Positions 18,440-26,418 of a DNA stretch of 64,000 bases are shown here, piece by piece. Position 1 is the first letter of the stretch. Each line of letters opens with the position of its first letter. Source of the stretch: G963665545 sp963665545 (GTDB taxonomy: Bacteria; Pseudomonadota; Gammaproteobacteria; Xanthomonadales; SZUA-36); assembly GCA_963665545.2 (NCBI GenBank), contig CAXXKZ010000011.1, positions 744,001-808,000 of the forward strand, in the 5' to 3' direction. The notes beneath the pieces were generated by a model. It had not been told where the DNA came from. It worked only from the letters and a program-made list of their open reading frames with translations, and ran no database searches. Both the position numbers and the translations under genes were made by a program.

Positions 18440-19378
18440 ATGACAAGCAATGTTACCCAAGTCACTTTAGGTGTGGATGTTTCGAAAGATCATTTGGACG
18501 TTTACGATTGGACCCGGCAACGACATTATCAAGTCAATAACTCAACCGCGGCCATTGCACAATGGCTTGGTGGGTTGACGGGCGAGGTACGACTGGCGCT
18601 GGAGCCGACATCGCATTACCACCTGGCGGTGGTGGATACTGCGCACGCTTTGGGCTATGCGATCTACTTGGTGAACCCACGCCAGCTGCATCACTATCGG
18701 TATGCCGTCGGCCTGAGGCATAAGAGTGATCCGCATGATGCCTGGTTGTTAGTACGCTATCTCAGCCACGAAGCGCAGTCATTGCCTCGTCATTGCCCGT
18801 CAGACCAGCATTCACGGGAGCTGTGGGCTTTGATTAAGCGTCGCGCTGTGGTGGTTGGAGTGCGTAAAAACATGCGCATGAGCATGCGCCAAGTGTCGCT
18901 GTCAGGCCGAGAAGTGGAACAGGCCTGCAGCCGCTTGATCCAGCGCATCGAATGCCGGATTGAGTATTTGCTAAGGGCGTTGGGCCTGCAACAAGACTAT
19001 GCGCGTTGCCAACAGATACCGGGCCTTGGACCCGCCACAGCTGCTGGGTTGGTGGCGGCCTTTCATCGCGGCGTGTTCGCTTCATCGGATGCCTTTGTGG
19101 CCTACCTCGGCCTGGACATACGATTGCGGCGGTCTGGTCGCATGCAGGGCAAGCACAAGCTGACCAAGAATGGCGAGAAGGAGATACGACGATTGCTATT
19201 TTGTGCCGCTCACGCGGCCCGCAACGAACCTCGATTCGAGCGCTATCATCAGCGTCAACTGGATAAGGGACTTTCAAAAACCGCTGCTCGAGTGATATTG
19301 GGGCGCAAGTTGGTCAGGATTGCATATGCCCTTATGAGTCGAGGCGAAACATTCAAACCGTGTGTAACCATGGCTTGA
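18440..19378 (+). CDS. IS110-family transposase (DEDD recombinase)
   Basis: A protein of 312 residues. The N-terminal RuvC-like domain has the four acidic residues: Asp in LGVDVSKDHLDVYD, Glu in LALEPTSHYH, and two Asp in RHKSDPHDAWLL. The C-terminal part has a helix-hairpin-helix (QIPGLGPATAAGL) and the Ser-containing segment RLRRSGRMQGK, where the catalytic serine is expected. The start at 18440 is preceded by GGAGATC. The gene seems whole, so the element may still be active. Confidence 0.9.
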   Translation: MTSNVTQVTLGVDVSKDHLDVYDWTRQRHYQVNNSTAAIAQWLGGLTGEVRLALEPTSHYHLAVVDTAHALGYAIYLVNPRQLHHYRYAVGLRHKSDPHDAWLLVRYLSHEAQSLPRHCPSDQHSRELWALIKRRAVVVGVRKNMRMSMRQVSLSGREVEQACSRLIQRIECRIEYLLRALGLQQDYARCQQIPGLGPATAAGLVAAFHRGVFASSDAFVAYLGLDIRLRRSGRMQGKHKLTKNGEKEIRRLLFCAAHAARNEPRFERYHQRQLDKGLSKTAARVILGRKLVRIAYALMSRGETFKPCVTMA

Positions 19379-19940
19379 CCAGACCCATAGAATCTTGTCG
19401 GCGTTCGGCATCCTTTAAGGCGTGGACAGCAGCCCGCTCATGGGGCTTTCCTAACGCTGGTACATGCCGGTTCGGAGTAAGGGTCCTGGAAGCAGCACTG
19501 TCACTCTTTCCGGCTTGTTCCAACTTATCGCACATAGGGGTCACAAATGTCGTAGATTTGGCGCGTGAGTCATGCGATTGGCTGCCCGAGGGCGGTTGCA
19601 GTCTTTTAAGTTCCTAGGAACCGCACCGTGCAGCAAAGTGTCGTGAGGGGGTTGTGGTTCGCTCCATCAAGGTGGATGCCGAGGGACGACAAGCGACTGG
19701 GTCGCTGGTCCATGGATGGACCAGCGAGGCGATAGGGAACAGGATGTTCCGTGGAGCCGACCCACCAAGCGCGGAGGAGTGAGGGTAGCCCGTCGGGCCA
19801 TCCGCCAGGAGCGAACCGCAACCCCCTCATGGCGCTTTGCGGTAACGATGGCACCGAGCCTTACGTGTGAACAACGCTGTTGGTATTCACAGCTAGAGAG
19901 GCCTTGCTCTGGGCATCACTGGCAGGCGCTGCAGCTATTT

Positions 19941-20795
19941 TCAGGCGGACCGATTGAGCCGCTGCCACAGCAACATCGTCGCGTTGGCTCGATTCAGGGT
20001 GTAGATATGCAAGCCCGGCGCGCCACCCCGGATCAGGCGCTCACACAGGGCGGTAACCACATCCAGCCCAAATGCCCGAATCGAGGCCCCATCATCACCG
20101 AAGCTCTCCAGTCTGCGCCGTATCCACATTGGAATTTCTGCACCGCACATTTCTGAGAAGCGGGACAGTTGGCGATAATTCGTAATCGGCATGATGCCGG
20201 GTTTGATCGGGATGTCGATACCCATGCGGTAACAGTCATCGAGAAAGCTGAAGTAGCTGTCGGCATTGTAGAAGTATTGTGTCACCGCACCATCTGCGCC
20301 GGCATCGACCTTACGCTTGAAATGCCGGAGTTCGCTTTCTGGTGAATCTGATTCAGGGTGAAATTCGGGATAACAGGCCACCTCGATCCTGAATGCATCT
20401 CCAAATTCGCCTTTCACCCAGGCGACCAGCTCATTGGCATACTGAAAGGCGCCCGGAATCGTCTGGCCCTGCGGTCTGTCTCCCCGCAACACAACAAGAC
20501 GATCAACCCCAGCATCGCGATAGCCCTGCAGCATGTCGCGCAGGAAGCCCTGCGAACCTGCCATGCAGGAAATGTGTGGTGCGACCGGGACGCCGGACTT
20601 TTCAATGAGGGTGTTCACGGTGTGGCGTGTGACATCTATCGTGGAACCGCCAGCACCGAAGGTCACCGACAGGTACTCCGGATTCAGCGGCGCCAGTTTT
20701 TGCCAGGTTGATTCGAGAATGAGTTGCTGTTCACCGTTGCGCGGAGGAAAAAACTCAAAGGAAATACTCGGCTGCTTGTTGGTGGACATTGACAT
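19941..20795 (-). CDS. metF: Methylenetetrahydrofolate reductase
   Basis: A protein of 284 residues, the usual length of bacterial MetF. It shows the N-terminal ISFEFFPPRN (with the active-site Glu), SVTFGAGGST, the FAD-binding LVVLRGDRPQ, and VTQYFYNADSYFSF. It reduces 5,10-methylene-THF to 5-methyl-THF, the methyl donor for methionine synthesis. It is the last gene of the metK-ahcY-metF group on the minus strand. The TIR element ends 48 bases beyond its stop. Confidence 0.95.
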   Translation of the reverse strand: MSMSTNKQPSISFEFFPPRNGEQQLILESTWQKLAPLNPEYLSVTFGAGGSTIDVTRHTVNTLIEKSGVPVAPHISCMAGSQGFLRDMLQGYRDAGVDRLVVLRGDRPQGQTIPGAFQYANELVAWVKGEFGDAFRIEVACYPEFHPESDSPESELRHFKRKVDAGADGAVTQYFYNADSYFSFLDDCYRMGIDIPIKPGIMPITNYRQLSRFSEMCGAEIPMWIRRRLESFGDDGASIRAFGLDVVTALCERLIRGGAPGLHIYTLNRANATMLLWQRLNRSA

Positions 20796-20854
20796 GGTCG
20801 GGATAATTTCTGTTGCGTATCAAGGTACGCATTCAAGTGACCACGTTCAGCCGC

Positions 20855-20880
20855 GCAGGGCTGCCATGAGGCAGCCTGCG
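20855..20880 (-). other. Intercistronic hairpin between ahcY and metF
   Basis: gcagggctgcc and ggcagcctgc form a 10-bp stem with one bulged base and an ATGA loop. There is no T run on either strand, so it is more likely an mRNA stability or processing hairpin than a terminator. Confidence 0.35.
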
Positions 20881-20905
20881 GTGAGGGTTGACAGTTTGCT
20901 TGGTG

Positions 20906-22348
20906 TCAATAACGGTAGTGCTCCGGTTTGTACGGTCCTTCCGGCGCTACATTGATGTAGGCAGCCTGCTCGTCGGTCAGTTCGGTCAGATTGGCGCCGA
21001 CCCGATCAAGATGAAGCCTCGCCACCATTTCGTCCAGGTGCTTGGGCAGGACATAAACCTCGTTGTCGTACGCATCGCCGCGGGTCCACAGCTCGATCTG
21101 GGCCAGTACCTGGTTGGTAAATGAATTGGACATAACAAAGCTGGGATGACCGGTGGCGCAGCCCAGGTTAACCAGCCTCCCTTCGGCGAGCAGGATAATT
21201 CGCTTGCCGTCCGGGAAGATAATGTGATCGACCTGGGGCTTGATGTTTTCCCACTCGTACTGCTTGAGCCCGGCCACGTCGATTTCGTTGTCAAAATGAC
21301 CGATATTACAGACGATGGCCTGGTGCTTCATTGCCGCCATGTGATCATGAGTTATGACGTTGAAGTTGCCGGTCGCCGTAACGAATATGTCCGCCACCGC
21401 CACCGCTTCGTCCAACCTGACCACTCGATAACCTTCCATTGCCGCCTGTAGTGCACAGATCGGATCGATCTCGGTCACCCAGACCGTGGCACCCAGTCCC
21501 CGGAGGGATTGGGCGCAACCTTTGCCGACGTCGCCATAACCGGCAACGATTGCGACCTTGCCCGCGACCATTACGTCGGTCGCCCGCTTGATGCCGTCAA
21601 CCAGCGACTCACGACAACCGTACAGGTTATCGAATTTCGATTTGGTCACCGAATCGTTCACATTGATTGCGGAAAAGCTGAGTTCTCCCTCAGCAGCCAT
21701 CTTGTATAACCGTTTCACGCCGGTCGTGGTTTCCTCGGTAACGCCCTGAATTCGGGACAGGGCCTCGCCATACCAGCCCGGTTGTGCGTCGAGCCGTTGG
21801 CGGATGCTATTGAACAGCGACACCTCTTCTTCACTGGCCGGATTGTCCAGTACGGAGCGATCACTTTCCGCCTGTGCGCCGAGATAAAGCAACAGCGTGG
21901 CGTCGCCCCCGTCATCCAGGATCAGATTGGCAAATTGGGCCTCGCCTTCCCCGGGCCAGCTGAAAATCTGGTGGGTAAATTCCCAGTATTCATCCAGAGA
22001 CTCGCCTTTGAAAGCAAACACCGGCGTACCACCGGCGGCAATGGCAGCCGCTGCGTGGTCCTGGGTGGAATAGATGTTGCACGAGGCCCAGCGTACATCG
22101 GCCCCCAGCGACTGAAGCGACTCGATCAGCACCGCAGTCTGAATGGTCATATGCAGGCTGCCGGCGATCCTCGCGCCCTGCAACGGCTGTTCCGCCGCAA
22201 AGCGCTCGCGAACGGCCATCAACCCAGGCATTTCAGTCTCGGCGATGGCGATTTCCTTGCGGCCAAACCCGGCCTGGGAAATATCTGCTACAAAATAGTC
22301 CGAGGGGCTTGTGCCGTCTTCGGTAATGTTATCTACAACTGCATTCAC
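20906..22348 (-). CDS. ahcY: Adenosylhomocysteinase (S-adenosylhomocysteine hydrolase)
   Basis: A protein of 480 residues, near the usual length of the long bacterial form with the about 40-residue insert. The NAD-binding motif is VAGYGDVGKGCAQSLRGLGA; SINVNDSVTKSKFDN-like residues (INVNDSVTKSKFDNLYG) and the C-terminal KPEHYRY, which reaches into the neighbouring subunit, are all present. It splits SAH into homocysteine and adenosine, relieving methyltransferase inhibition. A SAH riboswitch lies directly before it, so expression should rise when SAH builds up. Confidence 0.95.
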   Translation of the reverse strand: MNAVVDNITEDGTSPSDYFVADISQAGFGRKEIAIAETEMPGLMAVRERFAAEQPLQGARIAGSLHMTIQTAVLIESLQSLGADVRWASCNIYSTQDHAAAAIAAGGTPVFAFKGESLDEYWEFTHQIFSWPGEGEAQFANLILDDGGDATLLLYLGAQAESDRSVLDNPASEEEVSLFNSIRQRLDAQPGWYGEALSRIQGVTEETTTGVKRLYKMAAEGELSFSAINVNDSVTKSKFDNLYGCRESLVDGIKRATDVMVAGKVAIVAGYGDVGKGCAQSLRGLGATVWVTEIDPICALQAAMEGYRVVRLDEAVAVADIFVTATGNFNVITHDHMAAMKHQAIVCNIGHFDNEIDVAGLKQYEWENIKPQVDHIIFPDGKRIILLAEGRLVNLGCATGHPSFVMSNSFTNQVLAQIELWTRGDAYDNEVYVLPKHLDEMVARLHLDRVGANLTELTDEQAAYINVAPEGPYKPEHYRY

Positions 22349-22368
22349 GCTTCTTTCTCCTTGGTTAA

Positions 22369-22450
22369 GAACGAGCGCTGTTTATCATTCCTGCCTGTCA
22401 AGCCTGGCCCGAGCTCTATCTTGGTGCCGGGGTCGCAGCGCTCCTTGACA
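22369..22450 (-). promoter_or_regulatory. SAH riboswitch upstream of ahcY
   Basis: Read on the minus strand, GGAGCGCTGCGACC is followed 40 bases later by GGGCCAGGCTTGA and then AACAGCGCTCG. GAGCGCTG pairs with CAGCGCTC to make the long closing stem, and the conserved GCTGCRAC and CCAGGCTYG segments match the SAH riboswitch consensus. It ends about 20 bases before the ahcY start, where an AAGGAGAAAG ribosome site lies, so control may act on translation as well as transcription. In this class SAH binding turns expression on. Confidence 0.85.
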
Positions 22451-22479
22451 GCCACGATTAAATTTCGTGTCATTCTGCC

Positions 22480-23649
22480 CTACAGGCCCGCGGCCGCACG
22501 CAACGCGTCTACCTGGTCCGTGTCCTCCCAACGTACACCCAGATCTTCGCGCCCCATGTGTCCATAGGCGGCCAGGGGCCGGTATATAGGCCGGATCAAG
22601 TCCAGCATGCGAATGATGCTGTAGGGCCGCAAATCAAATTCCTGTCTGACCAGTTGCTCGATCTTCGACGCCGGTATGTGCTCGGAGCCGAATGTCTCGA
22701 CACTTACAGAGGTCGGCTCGGCCAGCCCGATGGCGTATGAAATCTGGATCTCCAGGCGGTCAGCCAGCCCTGCAGCCACGAGATTCTTGGCCACATATCG
22801 GCCGGCATAGGCAGCAGAGCGGTCAACTTTCGACGGATCCTTGCCGGAAAAGGCACCACCGCCATGCCGCGCCATGCCACCGTAGGTGTCGACAATAATT
22901 TTGCGCCCAGTGAGCCCGGCATCGCCCACCGGGCCACCGATCTCAAAGCGTCCAGTGGGATTGATGTGGTACTTGGTGTTGCCGTCCAGCCATTGCGCGG
23001 GAAGAATCGGCTTGATAATTTCCTCCATCACCAATTCGCGCAATTGTGACTGCTGCGTCTCGGGGCTGTGTTGTGTTGAAAGCACGACCGCGTCGATGCC
23101 AACCGGGGCCCCGTTTTCATAACGAAACGTCACCTGGCTCTTGGCGTCGGGGCGCAAGTGCGCTTTGCCGTCGTCGTTGGTCCGCCTGATGTGTGCCTGG
23201 CGTTTGACCAGTTCATGCGAATAATAGATCGGTGCCGGCATCAGCACGTCCGTTTCGCTGGTCGCGTAGCCAAACATGAGTCCCTGGTCGCCGGCGCCCT
23301 GCTCTTGGGGAATAGCCCTGTCCACGCCACGGTTAATATCTGGCGACTGCTTGCCGATGATGTTCACGATGGCGCAGGTGTTGCCGTCAAAGCCCACTTC
23401 CGAGGAGTCATAGCCAATATCGACGATAACCTGGCGGATCAGTGCCTCCAGATCAACCCAGGCGCTGGTGGTGATTTCGCCGCCCACGATTGCCACGCCT
23501 GTCTTGATAAACGTTTCACAGGCCACGCGAGCAGCGGGATCCTGCTCGATGATGGCGTCCAGAACGGCATCTGATATCTGGTCCGCGACCTTGTCCGGGT
23601 GCCCTTCAGATACGGATTCAGAGGTAAAAAGATAACTACTCATCGGCAT
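22480..23649 (-). CDS. metK: S-adenosylmethionine synthetase
   Basis: A protein of 389 residues with FTSESVSEGHPDKVADQISDA-type N-terminus (ATP-binding His-Pro-Asp-Lys), QGAGDQGLMFGYA, GGAFSGKDPSKVDRSAAY (the P-loop-like phosphate site) and KIIVDTYGG. It makes SAM from methionine and ATP. First gene of the methyl cycle group; a short gap with the SAH riboswitch separates it from ahcY. The exact start may be the second Met (23643). An AT-rich palindromic region precedes it. Confidence 0.95.
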   Translation of the reverse strand: MPMSSYLFTSESVSEGHPDKVADQISDAVLDAIIEQDPAARVACETFIKTGVAIVGGEITTSAWVDLEALIRQVIVDIGYDSSEVGFDGNTCAIVNIIGKQSPDINRGVDRAIPQEQGAGDQGLMFGYATSETDVLMPAPIYYSHELVKRQAHIRRTNDDGKAHLRPDAKSQVTFRYENGAPVGIDAVVLSTQHSPETQQSQLRELVMEEIIKPILPAQWLDGNTKYHINPTGRFEIGGPVGDAGLTGRKIIVDTYGGMARHGGGAFSGKDPSKVDRSAAYAGRYVAKNLVAAGLADRLEIQISYAIGLAEPTSVSVETFGSEHIPASKIEQLVRQEFDLRPYSIIRMLDLIRPIYRPLAAYGHMGREDLGVRWEDTDQVDALRAAAGL

Positions 23650-23682
23650 GCGCCCTCGTGTCGTATTGCGTGTTTGGTTTTT

Positions 23683-23724
23683 ATTATATCTCTCAATCGA
23701 GATATAGAGATATAGAGATATATC
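23683..23724 (-). promoter_or_regulatory. Probable metK promoter with overlapping palindrome and 8-bp repeats
   Basis: On the minus strand TATAAT (23683-23688) is a perfect -10 box about 35 bases before the metK start. It overlaps the inverted repeat atatctc-N6-gagatat (23686-23705). Beyond it, gatataga-type 8-base units repeat three times (23701-23724) across the -35 position, where no good -35 hexamer is visible. This looks like an operator for a methyl-cycle regulator such as SahR or a MetJ-like array, but no regulator gene is in the window, so the protein is unknown. Confidence 0.5.
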
Positions 23725-23911
23725 TTACCGTTATTGCGTCTCAATTGCACGACATTCGGTCTTGCAACTCGGGTCATTGCGTTTCATCATCGCCCGCTTT
23801 TGCGTGTCGCCAAGAACTTGTCCGGTTGTGGCCATTGTCCGGTGATATGTTCTGTGCATAATAGGAGCAATTCGCTGTTGGCCCTGATAGTTTGTTTCCG
23901 GAGACCCCGAA

Positions 23912-25276
23912 ATGACAGAAACGTTGGTCCTAACCGAAGCCATGCTGGTTTCAGGAATTATCCTCGCGTGCACCTTTGTGGGTATTTTTACCGAATTAAT
24001 ACACGGCTTTCACCGCGCCAAATTCGCCATGCTGGGCGCTGGCGTGATGTTGATCGTTGGCCAGTACTACGGGTTCTACAGCCCCGATTTGGCCTTTCAA
24101 GCAGTGGACTGGAATGTGGTCTTTTTGCTGGGATGCATGATGGCCGTGGTGTCGATCATGATTCCGACCGGCGGATTCGAAGCCATGGCCAACTATATGG
24201 CAAAAGTCAGCAAAGGCCGGCAGTTTATTCTGCTGGTCATGATCGGATCCGCGGTCACCGGCTTGTCCTTGCTGCTGGACAATGTCACTACCGTCGTCAT
24301 ATTCGGCCCCTTGATCATCCTGATCGCCAGGGCCATGAAAGTGACCCCGATTCCCTTTCTGCTCGCCGCGGCGCTGCTTTCCAATACCGGCGGTGTGGCG
24401 ACCCTGGTGGGTGACCCGCCAAACCTGATGATCGGTTCGGCCAAGGGCATCGGCTTCAATACCTTTTTCATTCACATGGGCGGGATCGTATTCCTTGCCT
24501 GGGTCGCGGTTCTGATTACAATACGGGTTCTGTTCCGAAAGGAGCTGGCCGTAGTGCCTACGGGCGAATACCACGATGAGACCGAAATCAAGGATCGCAG
24601 ACTGTGGAACCAGTGCCTGGTTGTGCTCGGCATCATGGTGGTTCTGTTCATCATTTCCCACGACATCGGCTGGGAGCCTTGGATGGTATCTGCCGCCGGC
24701 CTAACTTTGTTGTTGTTCGTCGCCCGTGACGTGGAAATGGACCATGCCATGGAAGAGGTCGAATTTCCGCTGATCATTTTCTTCATATCACTGTTCATTG
24801 TTGTCGGGGGCGTCGAACACAGCCAATTCCTGATGTGGATTCGCGGCTTCATCCAACCGTTCATTGAACGTGACTTGCTGATTGCAACCATTGCCCTGAT
24901 GTGGGGGGCGGCAATACTTTCAGCAGCCATCGATAACATTCCCTTTACCGCCGCAATGATCCCGATCTTGCTCGGCATGGAAACGCAGGGCGTTCACATC
25001 GCGCCGCTATGGTGGGCGCTCGCGGTCGGCGTAGGCATGGGCGGCAATGGCACTCATATCGGTTCGACGGCCAACGTATACATCGTGACCATTTCCGAGC
25101 GCCTGGCCAAACGGGAAAACAACCCGGACCTGGCCATCACGCCGTGGCTTTGGTTCCGTTATGGGACGCCTTGCATGATCGTCACGCTGATCGTGTGCAC
25201 GATCGTATTCCTGCTGTTCTTCGACTTTTTCAACGCACCGATTCCCACGACAGGGGGCGCTGTGACCACACACTAG
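23912..25276 (+). CDS. NhaD/ArsB-type ion transporter (IT superfamily)
   Basis: An inner membrane protein of 454 residues with about twelve helices in two halves. LLDNVTTVVIFGPL and later ALMWGAAILSAAIDNIPFTAAMIPI carry the paired Asp-Asn motifs, and GDPPNLMIGSA and GGNGTHIGSTANV the hairpin turns typical of ArsB/NhaD and the eukaryotic P protein. Relatives move Na+/H+, arsenite or organic anions; NhaD-like Na+/H+ exchange is a fair guess, not shown. The start follows CGGAGACCCC. The stop TAG lies within the CTAG target of TIR element copy 2. Confidence 0.8.
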   Translation: MTETLVLTEAMLVSGIILACTFVGIFTELIHGFHRAKFAMLGAGVMLIVGQYYGFYSPDLAFQAVDWNVVFLLGCMMAVVSIMIPTGGFEAMANYMAKVSKGRQFILLVMIGSAVTGLSLLLDNVTTVVIFGPLIILIARAMKVTPIPFLLAAALLSNTGGVATLVGDPPNLMIGSAKGIGFNTFFIHMGGIVFLAWVAVLITIRVLFRKELAVVPTGEYHDETEIKDRRLWNQCLVVLGIMVVLFIISHDIGWEPWMVSAAGLTLLLFVARDVEMDHAMEEVEFPLIIFFISLFIVVGGVEHSQFLMWIRGFIQPFIERDLLIATIALMWGAAILSAAIDNIPFTAAMIPILLGMETQGVHIAPLWWALAVGVGMGGNGTHIGSTANVYIVTISERLAKRENNPDLAITPWLWFRYGTPCMIVTLIVCTIVFLLFFDFFNAPIPTTGGAVTTH

Positions 25277-26062
25277 CTGAGAATTCCAGCAACGTTGTTC
25301 ACAAAAGTGCTCCAAATTCTGATTGAGTCTCAGCTCATCATTCGAATTGGCCGGAGTATCTGCGTTTGTCATCTTTGTCGGGGAGCCGGCTGAGAGTAAC
25401 AGTGCCGCTTCCAGGACACGCCACACGGCGCCTGCGGCGCCTGCACATCCCTCGGCAATTGCTCCCGGCATGGCTCTACCTCCCACATCCATGTGGTCGT
25501 GTGGGCTCCTCTTGAAACATCCTTTTGCACAGGATGTGCTTAGATCGCGGAGCACATGGATGTGCGGGAGCGATCAAAGGGTCCTGAAAGCAGCACTGTC
25601 ACTCTTTCCGGCTTGTTCCAACTTATGGCACATAGGGGTCACAAATGTTGTCGATTTGGCGTTGATTGTCATGCATTGGCTGCCCCAGGGGGGTTGCGGT
25701 CGTTTAAGCCCAGGCGCCGCACCGTGACAGCAAAGTGTCATGAGGAGGTTGTGGTGCGCTCCATCAAGGTGGATGCCGAGCGACGACCAGCGACTGGGTC
25801 GCTGGTCCCGAGCGCCAAGGATGGCGCGAGGAAGGAAAATGCCAGGATGGCAGCATTTTCCAGCAGCTCGAAGAGCTGCTGAACGGTTTCAAGTGTTCTT
25901 AGCGCCTTGGATCGTTCCCGCGCATCCCTGCGCTCCACGATCTAAGCACATCCTTGTGCAAAAGGGCCATCCGCCAGGAGCGAACCGCAACCCCCTCATG
26001 GCGCTTTGCGGTAACGATGGCACCGAACCTTACCTGTGAACAACGTTGCTGGAATTCACAGC
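25276..26062. mobile_element. Non-autonomous TIR element, copy 2
   Basis: A 787-base element with 28-base terminal inverted repeats (25276-25303 and 26035-26062, one mismatch) between C-TA and TA-G. It codes for no credible protein. Inverted repeats of about 44 bases (25719-25762 and 25977-26021) bracket a cassette of about 180 bases (25791-25972) that is present in copy 1 at 18041-18224 in opposite orientation. Hairpins with GGA in the apical loop on the + strand: 25527-25539 (gcacaggatgtgc), 25552-25565, 25812-25827 (gcgccaaggatggcgc) and 25841-25851. Three more read GGA on the minus strand: near 25484, 25921 and 25947. A further 9-bp hairpin (cagcagctc-gaa-gagctgctg) is at 25861-25881. Confidence 0.8.
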
Positions 26063-26106
26063 TAGTACTCTTTCAAACGGGTCCTGAGCACCGCGTTGCA
26101 AAAACG

Positions 26107-26385
26107 CTAGCGAAAAATCAGCCAGGACAGGTAAATCAATAGCACGACGATGACGGGGAGCAAAACGATCATGGACTTGCGCGCCAGTCCCATCAGATTG
26201 GCGCCGGACTCCTGGATTTTTTCCGCACGATCTTGCAAAGCTTCGGCGCGGTCGAATTGGCGCGCGGCCATTTCGAATTGCTCCTGTTGAATTTTCAGCG
26301 CTTTTGCCTGGCACTCGGCCTGCTCTTCCTGAGTACGCTGAATCTTTTCTACAAGACTCAAGATTTGCTTCAGTTCGTCCGTCAT
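26107..26385 (-). CDS. Small tail-anchored coiled-coil membrane protein
   Basis: A protein of 92 residues. Residues 1-60 are charged and helical with a Gln/Glu/Ala pattern typical of a coiled coil (QQEQFEMAARQFDRAEALQD), and residues 70-91 are one membrane helix (MIVLLPVIVVLLIYLSWLIF) at the very end. I do not recognise a family. It lies between the TIR element and the glyoxalase-like gene on the same strand as the latter, 33 bases after it, so it may share its transcript. Confidence 0.6.
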   Translation of the reverse strand: MTDELKQILSLVEKIQRTQEEQAECQAKALKIQQEQFEMAARQFDRAEALQDRAEKIQESGANLMGLARKSMIVLLPVIVVLLIYLSWLIFR

Positions 26386-26418
26386 AACCTCGCCCTTTCA
26401 TCCACTACGCATTGAGGG

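Larger units (their letters stand above)
18225..19481 (+). mobile_element. IS110-family insertion sequence nested in TIR element copy 1
   Basis: Homology of copy 1 to copy 2 breaks off after gacccagtcgct at about 18224 and resumes with agggtcctg at about 19482; what lies between is about 1.26 kb with an IS110 transposase. The left junction falls on a short palindrome (agcgac-tgg-gtcgct). IS110 elements usually lack terminal inverted repeats, so the ends are estimated from the comparison. The long non-coding stretch is upstream of the transposase (about 215 bases against about 100 downstream), the arrangement of the IS110 group rather than IS1111. Confidence 0.7.
17883..19893. mobile_element. 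Non-autonomous TIR element, copy 1, split by an IS110 element
   Basis: Ends are 28-base inverted repeats (17883-17910 and 19866-19893, two mismatches) beginning GCTGTGAAT and containing the palindrome AACAACGTTGTT. The flanks read C-TA before and TA-G after, so the empty site would be CTAG with TA duplicated, as known for IS630-like (Tc1/mariner-type) transposition. Copy 2 at 25276-26062 shares ends and most inner segments. Copy 1 carries no transposase of its own; the only gene is the IS110 insertion. Internal inverted repeats of about 43 bases (19623-19665 and 19808-19851) bracket a cassette. GGA-loop hairpins on the + strand lie at 18054-18067, 18080-18093, 19707-19722 and 19736-19750. Confidence 0.8.

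Noticed and set aside
20855..20880. Terminator after ahcY
   Set aside because: The stem is good but no T run follows on the minus strand; metF follows closely on the same strand.
23700..23724. Short CRISPR-like repeats upstream of metK
   Set aside because: The 8-base units are directly adjacent without spacers, and there are no cas genes.
25556..25882. Possible protein within TIR element copy 2
   Set aside because: The ORF is not kept in copy 1, and the hairpins, not codons, are conserved.
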